Positions 9,587 to 19,488 of a stretch of 64,000 nucleotides of DNA are shown piece after piece (the first letter of the stretch is position 1; the number at the start of each line of letters is the position of its first letter). The DNA lies in assembly GCF_001612825.1 (NCBI RefSeq), contig NZ_BDBE01000029.1:372001-436000 (forward strand). Direction: 5' to 3'. Made by a program: the position numbers and the translations under genes. The DNA comes from Nocardia caishijiensis NBRC 108228 (lineage in GTDB: Bacteria > Actinomycetota > Actinomycetes > Mycobacteriales > Mycobacteriaceae). The notes beneath the pieces are model-generated. The model made no database searches. It was not told the DNA's origin and saw only the letters and a program-made list of their open reading frames with translations.

Positions 9587-10950
9587 CCGTGCGGTCGCCG
9601 AAAGTCCGTCGCAGGCAATCGTTTTCGTTGCGGACCCGGGTCGCGGCGGCCGCGGCGGCAGGTGCGGTCGTCATCGTGAGCATTGCCGCGTTCGCGGGAT
9701 TTCAGGCGATCGAACGCAACAATGTGACCCAGACAGATCAGCAACTCGAAATCGCTTCGCGCATTGTGCTGATCGAACCGGTGCTCGCCACCGGTTTCGT
9801 GAATCTCACCGGGCTGCAGAACACGATGGCGCTCACCGTGCGCGACAACGGCCAGGTGACCGCCTCCAGCTCCACCCAGCTGCCGGATCTCGTGCCCGGT
9901 TCGCAGACCGTCGAGGTGAACGACCAGCCCTACCGGGTGCTCACCACCACCGAGAACCAGCCGGCGGGACGGACGGTGTCGCTGGCCATCCCGACCACCG
10001 AGGCCGCCAAGGCCACGGCCGACCAGCAACGCTGGGTGCTCGCCGGTGCCGCCATCGCCGTCGCGGCGGCGGCCGCCCTCGGCTGGTTGCTGGCCGGGCG
10101 CGCGGTCGGTCCGATCGTGAAGCTCACCCGACAGGTCTCGGCCCGCAGCGCCTTCCCCGACCCGGACAATCCCGCGCAACCGGTGGACGGCTCAGGGGTG
10201 GACGAGGCGGTGAAGCTGGCCGAGGCGGTGAACACCATGCTCGCGCGCGTGGATCAGGCCCAGGCCGAGACCGCCGCCGCCCTCGAGACGGCCCGCGATT
10301 TCGCCGCCGTGTCGGCGCACGAGCTGCGCACCCCGCTCACCGCCATGCGCACCGACCTCGAGGTCCTGCGCACCCTCGACCTCACCGAGGAGCAGCGCCG
10401 GGAGATCCTCGACGACCTGGCCCGCACCGAAACCCGCGTGGAGACGACCCTTTCGGCGCTCGAACGGCTGGCTCGTGGCGACCTCACCGCCGAGGCCGAC
10501 CACGTCGCCACCGACGTGGCCGACCTGTGTGACCAGGCCGCGCACGACGCCATGCGCCACAACCCCGGCCTGTCGGTACGCATCGAGACCGACGCCGAAC
10601 TGGTCATCCGCGGGCTGCCTGCCGGTCTGCGTCTGGCCGTCGACAACGCGCTCACCAACTCGGTGCGCCACGGCGGCGCCACCCACGCCGTCGTCTCCGC
10701 CCACCGCACCCCTACCGGTCGGGTCGTCATCGCGGTCGACGACAACGGCACCGGAGTCCCCGAAGCCGAACGCGAACGCATCTTCGCCCGCTTCGCCCGT
10801 GGCACCAACGCGGGCAAGACCGGTTCGGGCCTCGGCCTGGCCCTGGTCGCCCAGCAGGCCCAACTGCACGGTGGCCGAGTCTTTTTCGAGAACAGCCCCC
10901 TCGGCGGCGCCCGCCTCGTCCTCGACCTCCCGGCTCGCCCCGTGCGTTAG
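9583..10950 (+). CDS. prrB: sensor histidine kinase PrrB
   Basis: A 455-residue kinase paired with PrrA. A TM helix near residues 20-42, a short extracytoplasmic sensor (about 43-145), a second TM (about 150-172), HAMP, then the H-box [20 protein letters not shown] with phosphoacceptor His. The N-box-like [16 protein letters not shown]1 [12 protein letters not shown] and G2 GSGLGLALV complete the catalytic domain. The start overlaps the prrA stop. No gene follows on this strand for about 1.5 kb, so prrAB looks bicistronic. Confidence 0.9.
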   Translation: MTVRSPKVRRRQSFSLRTRVAAAAAAGAVVIVSIAAFAGFQAIERNNVTQTDQQLEIASRIVLIEPVLATGFVNLTGLQNTMALTVRDNGQVTASSSTQLPDLVPGSQTVEVNDQPYRVLTTTENQPAGRTVSLAIPTTEAAKATADQQRWVLAGAAIAVAAAAALGWLLAGRAVGPIVKLTRQVSARSAFPDPDNPAQPVDGSGVDEAVKLAEAVNTMLARVDQAQAETAAALETARDFAAVSAHELRTPLTAMRTDLEVLRTLDLTEEQRREILDDLARTETRVETTLSALERLARGDLTAEADHVATDVADLCDQAAHDAMRHNPGLSVRIETDAELVIRGLPAGLRLAVDNALTNSVRHGGATHAVVSAHRTPTGRVVIAVDDNGTGVPEAERERIFARFARGTNAGKTGSGLGLALVAQQAQLHGGRVFFENSPLGGARLVLDLPARPVR

Positions 10951-10960
10951 GCCCGGCCGC

Positions 10961-11431
10961 TCAACTCTGACAGCCCGACCACACCGTGCGCGGCATCGAG
11001 CTCAGCGGGTACTCGTCCAGATTGTGGATGCGCGCGTCCAGCTCCGCCCACTGCAGGTCGTCGCCGAAACCGGGCGAATAGACGATGTTCGGAATGTCGG
11101 AGGCCGCCGAGGACTCTTCGGCCCGCATCAGCACCGCACAGTAGCCGCTGTTGAACACCAGTCGCACCGTGCAGTGCGGTTCGTTGAGGCTGGCCGATCC
11201 CAGGTTGATCGGGGCGGGGAAGCTCTGCTCGCAGTCAGCCAGCGCGGCAGCCTTCGCGGCTTCCTTGTCGGTGTGGTCGTGGATCTCGAAGAACCTGCCC
11301 GGCGCGAGTTCGGAATTCACGACGACCGTCCACCGATCGGGCTCCGCCTGGGCAGCCCCGGCCGAGGCGATCGAACCGGCCACCGCCACGCCCAGGAGGA
11401 CACCGCTGAGCACTACTGACTGAAGTTTCAC
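10961..11431 (-). CDS. small secreted protein, possibly DUF4189-like
   Basis: A 156-residue exported protein. The N-terminus has a Lys, a hydrophobic core (VVLSGVLLGVAVAGSIASAG) and an AQA cleavage site. The mature part has four Cys (ADCEQ, EPHCTV, SGYCAV, SGCQS) that could form two disulfides. The order Cys - HCTVRLVFNSGYCAV resembles DUF4189 proteins common in Nocardia, but the match is loose. It is convergent with prrB, its stop 10 nt from the kinase stop. Function unknown. Confidence 0.65.
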   Translation of the reverse strand: MKLQSVVLSGVLLGVAVAGSIASAGAAQAEPDRWTVVVNSELAPGRFFEIHDHTDKEAAKAAALADCEQSFPAPINLGSASLNEPHCTVRLVFNSGYCAVLMRAEESSAASDIPNIVYSPGFGDDLQWAELDARIHNLDEYPLSSMPRTVWSGCQS

Positions 11432-11549
11432 TACTTCTCATCTCACTCGATGCCGAACCGCTCTGTCGCGTCGGCAACCGATCAGCGTAACAACTGCGGA
11501 GACGCAGAAGCAACACGAATGTGGCTGTGCACCAACCCTTTTCAAGATG

Positions 11550-11582
11550 AAAGCCCCGCAGCCAGGTGGCCTGCGGGGCTTT
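11550..11582 (-). terminator. rho-independent terminator
   Basis: A perfect 12-bp stem (AAAGCCCCGCAG paired with CTGCGGGGCTTT) with a 9-nt loop lies 30 nt past the stop of the minus-strand gene at 11613. The outer A/T pairs give a short T run in either direction. Confidence 0.85.
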
Positions 11583-11612
11583 CGAGGGCTCAGTGTCGCC
11601 CGAGGGTGTTCG

Positions 11613-12266
11613 TCAGGGCAGGACCTGCGGAACGGCCTCCGGGATGACCAGGCCGATGACCGCGCCGATGACCGCGCCGGTGATGGCGGTGGAGATCACG
11701 CCGGGGATGGCGCAGAAGACGTAGCCGATGATGAACGCGGCCAGCGCCGGGACGCACAGGATGGCGGCGGCGATCGCGCCGACCGTCGCGCCCGCGGCGG
11801 CACCGTTCTGGACCGGGTCGTGGTTGGCGGCGCCCGGGTCGGTGGCGATGTTCTTCAGCTCGGTGCTGGTGTCGGCCGACAGCGCGGGGGCCATCGACAC
11901 GCTCTTACCGTCGGCCGAGACGACCGAGGCGACCGCGATGGCGTTGCCGTCGACGGTGTTCAGCTTCAGCGGCACCTCACCCACGGTGACACCCTCGGCC
12001 GACACCACGGTCAGCGCGTCGGGGGTGAGCACGAAGCGGCCGTTCTCGACGGTCGCGGAGATGGTGCGCAGGTCGGGGGCGACGGAGCTGCGGAAGTCGA
12101 CACCACCTTCGGAGACGACGCTCGACAGGCCGGTCGCGATCTGCGACTGACGCTCGGTCACGTCGGCGGCGGCGGTGCCCGCGGTCACCAGCGAGGTGGC
12201 GACGGCCAGCGGCAGCGCGGCGACGAACGCGCGACGACCCGCACGGGTGATGGTGTGACGGAACAT
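11613..12266 (-). CDS. secreted hydrophobic-tail protein, family shared with 13874-14497
   Basis: A 217-residue exported protein. ATG at 12266 begins MFRHTITRAGRRAFVAALPL, a signal peptide ending AAADVTE. The mature part has SSVAPDLRTISATVENGRFVL and a beta-rich middle, then two long Gly/Ala/Ile hydrophobic segments (about 145-175 and 180-210) ending PEAVPQVLP. The paralogue at 13874-14497 shares signal, APDLRT(I/V)SA, DPVQN(G/A)A, the tail and the final PQVLP. I do not recognise a function; the Gly-spaced tail could insert in a membrane or oligomerise. A terminator follows at 11550. Confidence 0.75.
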   Translation of the reverse strand: MFRHTITRAGRRAFVAALPLAVATSLVTAGTAAADVTERQSQIATGLSSVVSEGGVDFRSSVAPDLRTISATVENGRFVLTPDALTVVSAEGVTVGEVPLKLNTVDGNAIAVASVVSADGKSVSMAPALSADTSTELKNIATDPGAANHDPVQNGAAAGATVGAIAAAILCVPALAAFIIGYVFCAIPGVISTAITGAVIGAVIGLVIPEAVPQVLP

Positions 12267-12503
12267 GAAAAGTGTCTCCCTCCCGATGCCTCCGGTGTCC
12301 CCCGAACCCCCGGACGAATCGAAAAATCTCGATGTCGATTGACTCGAGAGTTGTACCGAACAGAACAGCTTCGAAACCGAAACTGTGACACAGCACATAC
12401 GGTTCGGGGGTTAACAGTCTCGATGAGTGGGAACGAGCGTTCCTCACCGAACTCTCAGACAACCCCCACGGCCCGCACCGAACTGGCCCGCTACCGTCAC
12501 GGC

Positions 12504-13664
12504 GTGATCGACACACGCGCCCGCCTGCTCTACTTGCTCACCGCCGCCGTACTCACCGGCGCCACCGTCGCCGCTTGCGCCACAACGGATTCCGCGCCGA
12601 CCGGCATCGCGCTGGTCAACGCCGACACCGGCCCGACCGGCGAGCGGGTGGCCAAGGCGGTCGCCGCGGCGGGCGGGTACGAGTGGACGCTCGCGAAACC
12701 CGGCGAGGTCGAACCCGGCGACTACGCGGCGGTGATCACGCTGCCCGCCGATCTCACCACGGCCATGGCCACGCTCGCCACGCCTGCCCCGCAGCGCGCC
12801 AAGGTCACCGTCACCACTCACGAGAACGCCGACCAGGGCACGGTGAACGGCGCGGTCGACGTGGTGACCCATCGCATCGGAGCGTCTGGTGTCGACGCGG
12901 CGCTGGCGGCGGTGTCGCAGGCGCGCAATCAGATGACCTCGGTGCAGTTCACGGCCCAGCTCCTGAGCGCCGGGGTGAACGCGGCCGCCGACGGCGCGGA
13001 CCAGTTCAGCGGCGGCGCGGAGCAGTTGCTCGGCTTCCTCGACTTCGCCAAACAAGGTGCGGGACAGCTCACTTCGGCGATCGCGTTGTTGAACCAGACC
13101 GTCGACGGCGCGGCCATGCAGGCCACCCAGCTCGCCGACGCTCTCAGTTCGACCGGCGTGACCATCGCGGGTGTCCAGAACAGCGCGGCCGCCATCGGCT
13201 CCGGCCTCGACCAGATCCTGCCGCCACTGAAAGCCCTCCCCTTCGCCACCGACCCCCAGCTCGCGGGCATCATCACCAAACTCGAAGCACTCCAGTCGGT
13301 CTCGAACCAAGCGGGCACCCAACTCGCGGGCCTGAGCGAACTGACCGGTGCCGCAGTCGATCCCAACACCGACCTCGGCACCCTCCTGCGCACCGTGGTC
13401 GCCCGTCTCAACAGCGCCCGCGACCAGCTCACCCAGGGTGCAGCCCTCGCCAAGGACCTGCCAACCCTCGCCGAACAGGGCGGTGCCCAACTGGTTTCGG
13501 CCATCGAACAACTCACCGGCGGCGTCGGCGCTCTCCAGAACATCGTCGGCAACCTCAACACTCAGACCGCCAAGGCCCTCGAAGCCCTCCCCCCGCGCGG
13601 CCAATCTCAGCAGTCCGCCCTGGCCCTGGCCCTCACCGACCCTGTCGAGGTCGTCCACGAGTAG
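12504..13664 (+). CDS. lipoprotein with YhgE/Pip-like region and heptad-type repeats
   Basis: A 386-residue predicted lipoprotein. The signal LLTAAVLTGATVAAC ends in a VAAC lipobox near residue 25. The next 100 residues (GIALVNADTGPTGERVAKAV, GDYAAVITLPADLT) resemble the extracellular start of YhgE/Pip proteins. The rest is Ala/Gln/Leu helical sequence with recurrent L-x-x-G spacing, as in YhgE extracytoplasmic stalks, but without the six C-terminal TM helices of true YhgE. GTG at 12504 is chosen over ATG 12423 because it gives a clean signal. It lies between the two paralogous secreted genes. Confidence 0.7.
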   Translation: MIDTRARLLYLLTAAVLTGATVAACATTDSAPTGIALVNADTGPTGERVAKAVAAAGGYEWTLAKPGEVEPGDYAAVITLPADLTTAMATLATPAPQRAKVTVTTHENADQGTVNGAVDVVTHRIGASGVDAALAAVSQARNQMTSVQFTAQLLSAGVNAAADGADQFSGGAEQLLGFLDFAKQGAGQLTSAIALLNQTVDGAAMQATQLADALSSTGVTIAGVQNSAAAIGSGLDQILPPLKALPFATDPQLAGIITKLEALQSVSNQAGTQLAGLSELTGAAVDPNTDLGTLLRTVVARLNSARDQLTQGAALAKDLPTLAEQGGAQLVSAIEQLTGGVGALQNIVGNLNTQTAKALEALPPRGQSQQSALALALTDPVEVVHE

Positions 13665-13698
13665 CCGCCGCGACGGGATCGGTCGGTAAGGTCGGCCC

Positions 13699-13827
13699 AT
13701 GACGATCCAGGCCGTGGACTCGCTTCCCCATCAGATGATGGAAGAGCAGTACCGTCAGCTTCCCGAGAACATCTCGCGGGAGCATGTGACCGTCGGGGAC
13801 ATATCGTTCGCCGAACTGATGCGGTGA
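13699..13827 (+). CDS. 42-residue ORF, possible fragment of a Uma2-type protein
   Basis: ATG at 13699 opens a 42-codon ORF beginning MTIQAVDSLPHQMMEEQYRQ and ending FAELMR. Codon third positions are GC-biased as in real genes. The start resembles the N-terminus of Uma2-family endonuclease-like proteins, which run to about 190 residues, so this may be a truncated remnant or simply a small protein. A large palindrome follows directly. Uncertain. Confidence 0.35.
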   Translation: MTIQAVDSLPHQMMEEQYRQLPENISREHVTVGDISFAELMR

Positions 13828-13832
13828 GACGT

Positions 13833-13860
13833 GCGGCCCGGTCGATATCGACCGGGCCGC
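13833..13860. terminator. 28-bp perfect palindrome, probable bidirectional terminator
   Basis: Two 14-nt arms, GCGGCCCGGTCGAT and its exact complement, abut with no spacer. It lies 5 nt after the small plus-strand ORF and 13 nt past the stop of the minus-strand gene at 13874, where a bidirectional terminator is expected. There is no T run. Confidence 0.65.
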
Positions 13861-13873
13861 GAGGGTGTGTGGG

Positions 13874-14497
13874 TCAGGGCAGGACCTGGGGGATGACGTC
13901 CGGGGCGGCTACGCCGACGATCGCGCCGATCAGGGCGCCGACCAGGGCGTTGGGCAGGCCGACCAGGCCGACGCAGGGCAGGTACAGGATCATCGTGGTG
14001 ATGGCGGGGATGCAGACGATGGCGGCGGCGATCAGGCCGATGCCCGCGCCGATCGCCGCGGCGTTCTGGACCGGGTCGGGGAACTGGGAGGTCGGGTTGG
14101 TGGCGATGGTCCGCAGCTCGGTGGACGCGGCGGGCGTCGGCTGCGGGGTGACGGTGAGACCGCGTCCGTCACCGGCGATCTCGGTGGCGAGGGCGATGAT
14201 GTTGCCGCCCGCCGTGGTGAACGAGGTGGGGATCTGCCCGATCGCCTCGCCCTCGGCCGATTCGACGACCACGCCCTGCGGACCGAGCACGAAACGTCCG
14301 TCGGCGAGCGAGGCCGAGACGGTGCGCAGGTCCGGGGCGACGGTGGTGCTGAATCCCGCACCGGTACTGGCCAGCCCCTGCGCGAAACGCACCTGATCGG
14401 TTTCGGCCGAAGCCGTCCCGGCACCGACCACGCTCACCGCGACGGCGACGGGCAGCGCGGCGGCCAGCGCGTGACGGACAACCTTGTGGTGGAACAT
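13874..14497 (-). CDS. secreted hydrophobic-tail protein, paralogue of 11613-12266
   Basis: A 207-residue exported protein with signal MFHHKVVRHALAAALPVAVA and cleavage near ASAETDQ. It shares with its neighbour the blocks TVAPDLRTVSASLADGRFVL, STELRTIATNP and DPVQNAAAIGAGIG, and a terminal Gly-rich hydrophobic pair of helices ending DVIPQVLP. A GGGAG ribosome site precedes the ATG. Together they look like a tandem duplication later split by the lipoprotein gene. Function unknown. Confidence 0.75.
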   Translation of the reverse strand: MFHHKVVRHALAAALPVAVAVSVVGAGTASAETDQVRFAQGLASTGAGFSTTVAPDLRTVSASLADGRFVLGPQGVVVESAEGEAIGQIPTSFTTAGGNIIALATEIAGDGRGLTVTPQPTPAASTELRTIATNPTSQFPDPVQNAAAIGAGIGLIAAAIVCIPAITTMILYLPCVGLVGLPNALVGALIGAIVGVAAPDVIPQVLP

Positions 14498-14662
14498 GAT
14501 CGAGAATCTCCCTCAAGTCACTGTCATGGACAACGCAGTGGAAACGAGACACACGAGGAGCTATGGCTCCGGTCACACCCGCCGCACATTACCCCGATGC
14601 CCGCCCGGGCCGCGCCACGGGGCGCCGCAGCCCGTAAGCTGACGCGCTGAAAGGGGGGCAGG

Positions 14663-15235
14663 ATGATCGAAACCGGCTCTGGTACACACAATGTCGCACC
14701 CGCCGGACCGGTGCGCCCGCCGAGCGGCTCGCAGCGTGTCGGCTGGATCGTCGTCGGCCTCCTGGTGCTCGTCGCGGCCCTGATCGGCGGCTCGGCGGGC
14801 GCGGTGGCCGTGTTGCGCGAACCCGCCGCTCCCGTGGCGCTCCCGGGCGAGCCCGTAGTCCTGCCCCAGGAGGCGGCCCGGCTCGCGGCCTGCGCGTTCA
14901 CGCGGATGATGGTGACCTATCACCACAGCGACCTGGACGGCTACTTCGAGCAGATGCGGGCCGGTTCCACCGGCGAATTCCACGACCAGTTCGTGGAGGG
15001 CTCGAGCGGGCTGCGGGCGGCGATGGAGACAGCCCAGGTGTCCTCGACGGTCGAGGGCGAGCCGGAGTGCCTGTCCAGGTCCGGCGCGGGCACCGAGTAC
15101 GTCGTCGTCGCCATCGTCGGTCAGCGGCTGACCAACGGCACCGCACCCGACGGTCGATCGCAGCGAACCACCTTCGCACTGACCATGCGCAAGGTCGACG
15201 ACCGCTGGCTGGCCGCCGCGATCGACAAGGTGTGA
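14663..15235 (+). CDS. single-pass membrane protein, Mce-associated-like
   Basis: A 190-residue protein with a short Pro-rich cytoplasmic N-terminus, one TM helix (VGWIVVGLLVLVAALIGGSA, about residues 26-50) and an exported domain of about 135 residues. The order AFTRMMVTYHHSDLDGYFEQM, GSTGEFHDQF, RQRTTFALTMRKVDDRWLAA matches the NTF2-like architecture of Mce-associated membrane proteins. A strong GGGGGG ribosome site precedes ATG 14663. No mce genes are nearby, so a link to lipid import is only suggested by the fold. Confidence 0.65.
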   Translation: MIETGSGTHNVAPAGPVRPPSGSQRVGWIVVGLLVLVAALIGGSAGAVAVLREPAAPVALPGEPVVLPQEAARLAACAFTRMMVTYHHSDLDGYFEQMRAGSTGEFHDQFVEGSSGLRAAMETAQVSSTVEGEPECLSRSGAGTEYVVVAIVGQRLTNGTAPDGRSQRTTFALTMRKVDDRWLAAAIDKV

Positions 15236-15243
15236 AACGCCGA

Positions 15244-15275
15244 CGGCCCGTGTCTCCCTGGGGAGACACGGGCCG
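15244..15275. terminator. bidirectional terminator hairpin
   Basis: A perfect inverted repeat with 15-nt arms (CGGCCCGTGTCTCCC and its complement) and a 2-nt centre, lying between the convergent stops at 15235 and 15288. Confidence 0.85.
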
Positions 15276-15287
15276 CGCGGGCTGAGC

Positions 15288-15647
15288 TCAGTTGGCGTCG
15301 AGCAGGTCGATCACGAAGACCAGGGTCTTGCCCGACAGGTGGTGGCCCGAGCCGACCGGACCGTAGGCCAGCTCCGGCGGGATGGTCAGCTGACGACGGC
15401 CACCGACCTTCATCCCCGGGATACCGTCCTGCCAGCCCTGGATCAGGCCGCGCAGCGGGAAGGTGATGGATTCACCACGGTCCCAGGAGGAATCGAACTG
15501 CTCGCCGGTCTCGAACTCGACGCCGACGTAGTGGACCTCCACGGTCCCGCCGGGCACCGCTTCGGCACCCTCGCCTTCGACGATGTCCTTGATGACGAGC
15601 TGGGAGGGCGGCGGGCCCTCCTGGAATTCGATTTCCGGCTTGGTCAT
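15288..15647 (-). CDS. FKBP-type peptidyl-prolyl cis-trans isomerase
   Basis: A 119-residue cytoplasmic FKBP that isomerises Xaa-Pro bonds during folding. The full domain is present: GGTVEVHYVGVEFETGEQFD, SSWDRGESITFPL, GLIQGWQDGIPGMKVGGRR, LTIPPELAYG and LVFVIDLLDA, including the Tyr, Phe, Asp, Trp and Tyr pocket residues. No signal peptide or extra domain. It follows gltA by 39 nt on the same strand and may be cotranscribed with it, as in many Mycobacteriales. Confidence 0.93.
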   Translation of the reverse strand: MTKPEIEFQEGPPPSQLVIKDIVEGEGAEAVPGGTVEVHYVGVEFETGEQFDSSWDRGESITFPLRGLIQGWQDGIPGMKVGGRRQLTIPPELAYGPVGSGHHLSGKTLVFVIDLLDAN

Positions 15648-15686
15648 TGCGGGCTATCCCCTTCGATAGTGTGCGTTGTCCAGAGA

Positions 15687-17000
<1,314 letters not shown>

Positions 17001-17015
17001 GGAAGGATCCCTCTC

Positions 17016-17021
17016 AGGCTA
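17016..17021 (-). promoter_or_regulatory. candidate -10 of gltA
   Basis: TAGCCT on the minus strand lies 15 nt upstream of the gltA GTG, leaving a short leader that contains GAGAGGGA. No convincing -35 is seen. The rest of 17022-17230 holds nothing I can name. Confidence 0.35.
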
Positions 17022-17230
17022 GTTGAGATTCTCGCCGAGCCCTGAAACCCGGCGCCGAACCGTGCGCCGTTTGCTCCTCGGCTGACGGCGCGCTTGGTGT
17101 AACGCTAACTCTTGTCGGCCGTGGATGAGCAATCAGGGTTGGCCTTGGCTGTGCTCACACCGGGGCGAATCGGTGGTGAGGTGCTCCACCTGCGCGGATC
17201 CGGGTTCGCGCGGGGTGGCGCCGGGCCGGA

Positions 17231-17266
17231 ACCGGTGGTCACGACCCGATCCGACCGACCACCGGT
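17231..17266 (-). terminator. candidate terminator of the MFS gene
   Basis: Inverted repeat ACCGGTGGTC / GACCACCGGT with 10-bp arms and a 16-nt loop, 29 nt past the stop of the minus-strand transporter. There is no T run. Confidence 0.45.
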
Positions 17267-17295
17267 GTCGATCGCGTATTGCGTTGTCGCTCAAG

Positions 17296-18579
17296 TCATT
17301 CGGCGACGGCCTCGGCATGTGCGCGGGCCACCCGGTAACGGACGAACGCGGGGAAGGCCAACGCGGCGAGGAGCACCCCGATCACCACGAGCACACCACC
17401 ACCCGCGGCGGCAACAGCAGTACCCAGGCTCGCGGCCGCAAAACCGTGGGCAACATCACCGACCCTCGGCCCACCGGCGACAACCACGATGAACACCCCT
17501 TGCAGCCGACCGCGCATCTCGTCGGTCGACACGTTGAGCAGCATCGCCGTGCGGAACGCCGCCGACACCATGTCGACCGCGCCGCCGAGCGCCAGGAACG
17601 CCAGCGCGATCCACAACCACACGCCGAGCCCGAACAGGTGCCCGGCCAGCGCGACCGCGAGCCCGAAACCGACCATCGCCACACCCCACACGGCGATACA
17701 CACGATCACCGCCAACCCCTGCCTGCGCACGCGGGGCACCCAGCCGGAGAACACCCCACCGAGCACCGCGCCCGCCGAGATCGCCGCGAACAGCAGGCCG
17801 AGCGCGACGCCGCCCTCGGCCGGGTCGTGGAACGTCTCGTGCGCGATCTGCGGGAACAGGGCGCGCGGCATGCCGAACACCATGGCGATGATGTCGACGA
17901 CGAAGGAGGCGAGCAGGATCCGCTGGCCGGTGAGGTAGCGGAAACCGTCGATCACCGTGCGCAGACCGGCCCGGCGCTGAGTGCCGGTCGGCGGGAAGGC
18001 AGGCAGCCGCCACACCGCCCACAGGGTGGCGAGCAGGGCGATCGCGTCGAGCAGGTACAGCGTCGGCAGGCCGAGCACCGGGATCAGCACACCGGCCAGC
18101 ACCGGGCCCGCGATCATGCCGACGTTCTGCACCGTCATGCTCAGCGAACTGGCGGCGGCGATCTGCTCCGGCGGCAACAACCGGGCGATCAGCGCGCCGC
18201 GCGTCGGCTGGTTGACCGCGAAGAACGCCTGCTGGGTGGCGAACAGTCCGAGCACGAGCCACACATTGTTCAGGCCGAGCGCGGCCTGCACCCAGAACGC
18301 GACCGCCGTCGCTCCGGTCCCCGCCGTCGTGATGACGAGCAGCGTGCGCCGGTCCATCACGTCGGCCAGCGCGCCGCCCCAGAGCCCGAAGACCACCAGC
18401 GGAACCAGCCCGAACAGCCCGGCCAGACCGACGTACCCGGAACTGCCGGTGATCTGGAAGATCTGCTGCGGCACCGCGACCACCGACAACTGCGCACCGA
18501 TGACGGTGACGATATTGGTCGTCCACAGCCTGCGATAGTCGCGATTACGCAAGGGCCGGGTATCGGCGAGCAGCTTCAC
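17296..18579 (-). CDS. MFS exporter (EntS/MFS_3-like)
   Basis: A 427-residue membrane transporter with about 12 hydrophobic segments. RNRDYRRLWTTNIVTVIGAQ at the N-terminus and the loop GGALADVMDRRTLLV (MFS motif A) are typical of the EntS/enterobactin-exporter type. A basic central loop (PTGTQRRAGLRTVIDGFRYL) separates the two halves. The substrate is unknown; relatives export siderophores or drugs. GTG at 18579 follows a TAATCT box by 7 nt. Confidence 0.85.
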   Translation of the reverse strand: MKLLADTRPLRNRDYRRLWTTNIVTVIGAQLSVVAVPQQIFQITGSSGYVGLAGLFGLVPLVVFGLWGGALADVMDRRTLLVITTAGTGATAVAFWVQAALGLNNVWLVLGLFATQQAFFAVNQPTRGALIARLLPPEQIAAASSLSMTVQNVGMIAGPVLAGVLIPVLGLPTLYLLDAIALLATLWAVWRLPAFPPTGTQRRAGLRTVIDGFRYLTGQRILLASFVVDIIAMVFGMPRALFPQIAHETFHDPAEGGVALGLLFAAISAGAVLGGVFSGWVPRVRRQGLAVIVCIAVWGVAMVGFGLAVALAGHLFGLGVWLWIALAFLALGGAVDMVSAAFRTAMLLNVSTDEMRGRLQGVFIVVVAGGPRVGDVAHGFAAASLGTAVAAAGGGVLVVIGVLLAALAFPAFVRYRVARAHAEAVAE

Positions 18580-18586
18580 TCGGCGC

Positions 18587-18592
18587 AGATTA
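18587..18592 (-). promoter_or_regulatory. -10 box of a leaderless MFS transcript
   Basis: TAATCT on the minus strand ends 7 nt before the GTG at 18579, the spacing expected if transcription starts at the start codon. Confidence 0.5.
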
Positions 18593-18650
18593 GCCAGTCA
18601 TCACCAAACGTCCCATGATTGTGCGCGGTGAGATATCCCACCTGGACAAG

Positions 18651-19412
18651 TCAGGGTTGCAGGCGCTCGACCGTCGTCTCGTCGCCGTCGAGGCGGACGA
18701 CGATCCGGTTGTGCAGCCGCCCGTGGCGACCCTGCCAGAACTCCACCTCGTCGGGTCGCAGCAGGTAGCCACCCCAGTGCGGCGGGACCGGGATGTCGTC
18801 GACGTCGGCGAAGCGGGCGGTGGTCTCGGCCAGGGCGCGGTCGAGGTCGGCGCGGGTCGCGGCCGGGCGCGACTGCTGCGAGGCCCAGGCGCCGAGCCTG
18901 GACTCCCTCGGCCGGGCCTGCCAATACGCCTCGGTGACCTCCGGCGCGACCCGTTCGGTCACCCCGCGCACGTGCACCTGCCTGGCCAGCGACGGCCAGA
19001 CGAAGGTGGCGGCCGCGTACGGGTCGGCGGCGAGCTGGTTGCCCTTGGCCGAGTCGTAGTTGGTGTAGAAGACGACCCCCTCGGGCGAGAGCCCCTTGCA
19101 CAGCACCGTGCGCGCGACCGGCCGCGGCGCCGGGCCGGTGAGCGAGACGGTGGCCAGCACCATCGCGTTCGGTTCGGCCACCCCGAGCGTGCCCGCCTGC
19201 TCGATCCAGCGACGCAGCAGCGGCTCCCACCCTCCGGCCACCCACGACTCGTCCAGATCGGGTTCGGTGGTGCGCACCGCCCGCGGATCGCCGTAGTCCA
19301 CCCGCATCGCGCTCAGGTCGACCGCACCGGAAATCGCGGCGTCGGACAGGGTTACGGAAGCCTGCGCGGCGGGCTCGGTCGCGGCCGCCGAGGACGGGTC
19401 GAGTTCACGCAT
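18651..19412 (-). CDS. pdxH: pyridoxamine 5'-phosphate oxidase PdxH
   Basis: A 253-residue FMN-dependent oxidase making pyridoxal 5'-phosphate. MRVDYG and [14 protein letters not shown] [13 protein letters not shown], then [27 protein letters not shown] bind [20 protein letters not shown] and the C-terminal [19 protein letters not shown] ... LQP are family signatures. ATG at 19412 is chosen because a TAACGT box ends 7 nt upstream; the open frame continues further. The N-terminal 35 residues are Ala/Ser-rich and probably disordered. PLP made here is used by SerC and DapC elsewhere in the window. Confidence 0.93.
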   Translation of the reverse strand: MRELDPSSAAATEPAAQASVTLSDAAISGAVDLSAMRVDYGDPRAVRTTEPDLDESWVAGGWEPLLRRWIEQAGTLGVAEPNAMVLATVSLTGPAPRPVARTVLCKGLSPEGVVFYTNYDSAKGNQLAADPYAAATFVWPSLARQVHVRGVTERVAPEVTEAYWQARPRESRLGAWASQQSRPAATRADLDRALAETTARFADVDDIPVPPHWGGYLLRPDEVEFWQGRHGRLHNRIVVRLDGDETTVERLQP

Positions 19413-19419
19413 AGGGGCG

Positions 19420-19425
19420 ACGTTA
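19420..19425 (-). promoter_or_regulatory. -10 box of leaderless pdxH
   Basis: TAACGT on the minus strand ends 7 nt before the pdxH ATG. Confidence 0.5.
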
Positions 19426-19488
19426 CTCCGCGGTACCTGCGGGTCTATCGTTGCGAAAGATCGGCCTGCCCCCGCAAGGAGAGTCACC

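Noticed and set aside
17125..18618. Plus-strand ORF of 497 codons over the MFS gene
   Set aside because: Opposite a clear 12-helix transporter; its product is His/Arg/Gln-rich without structure.
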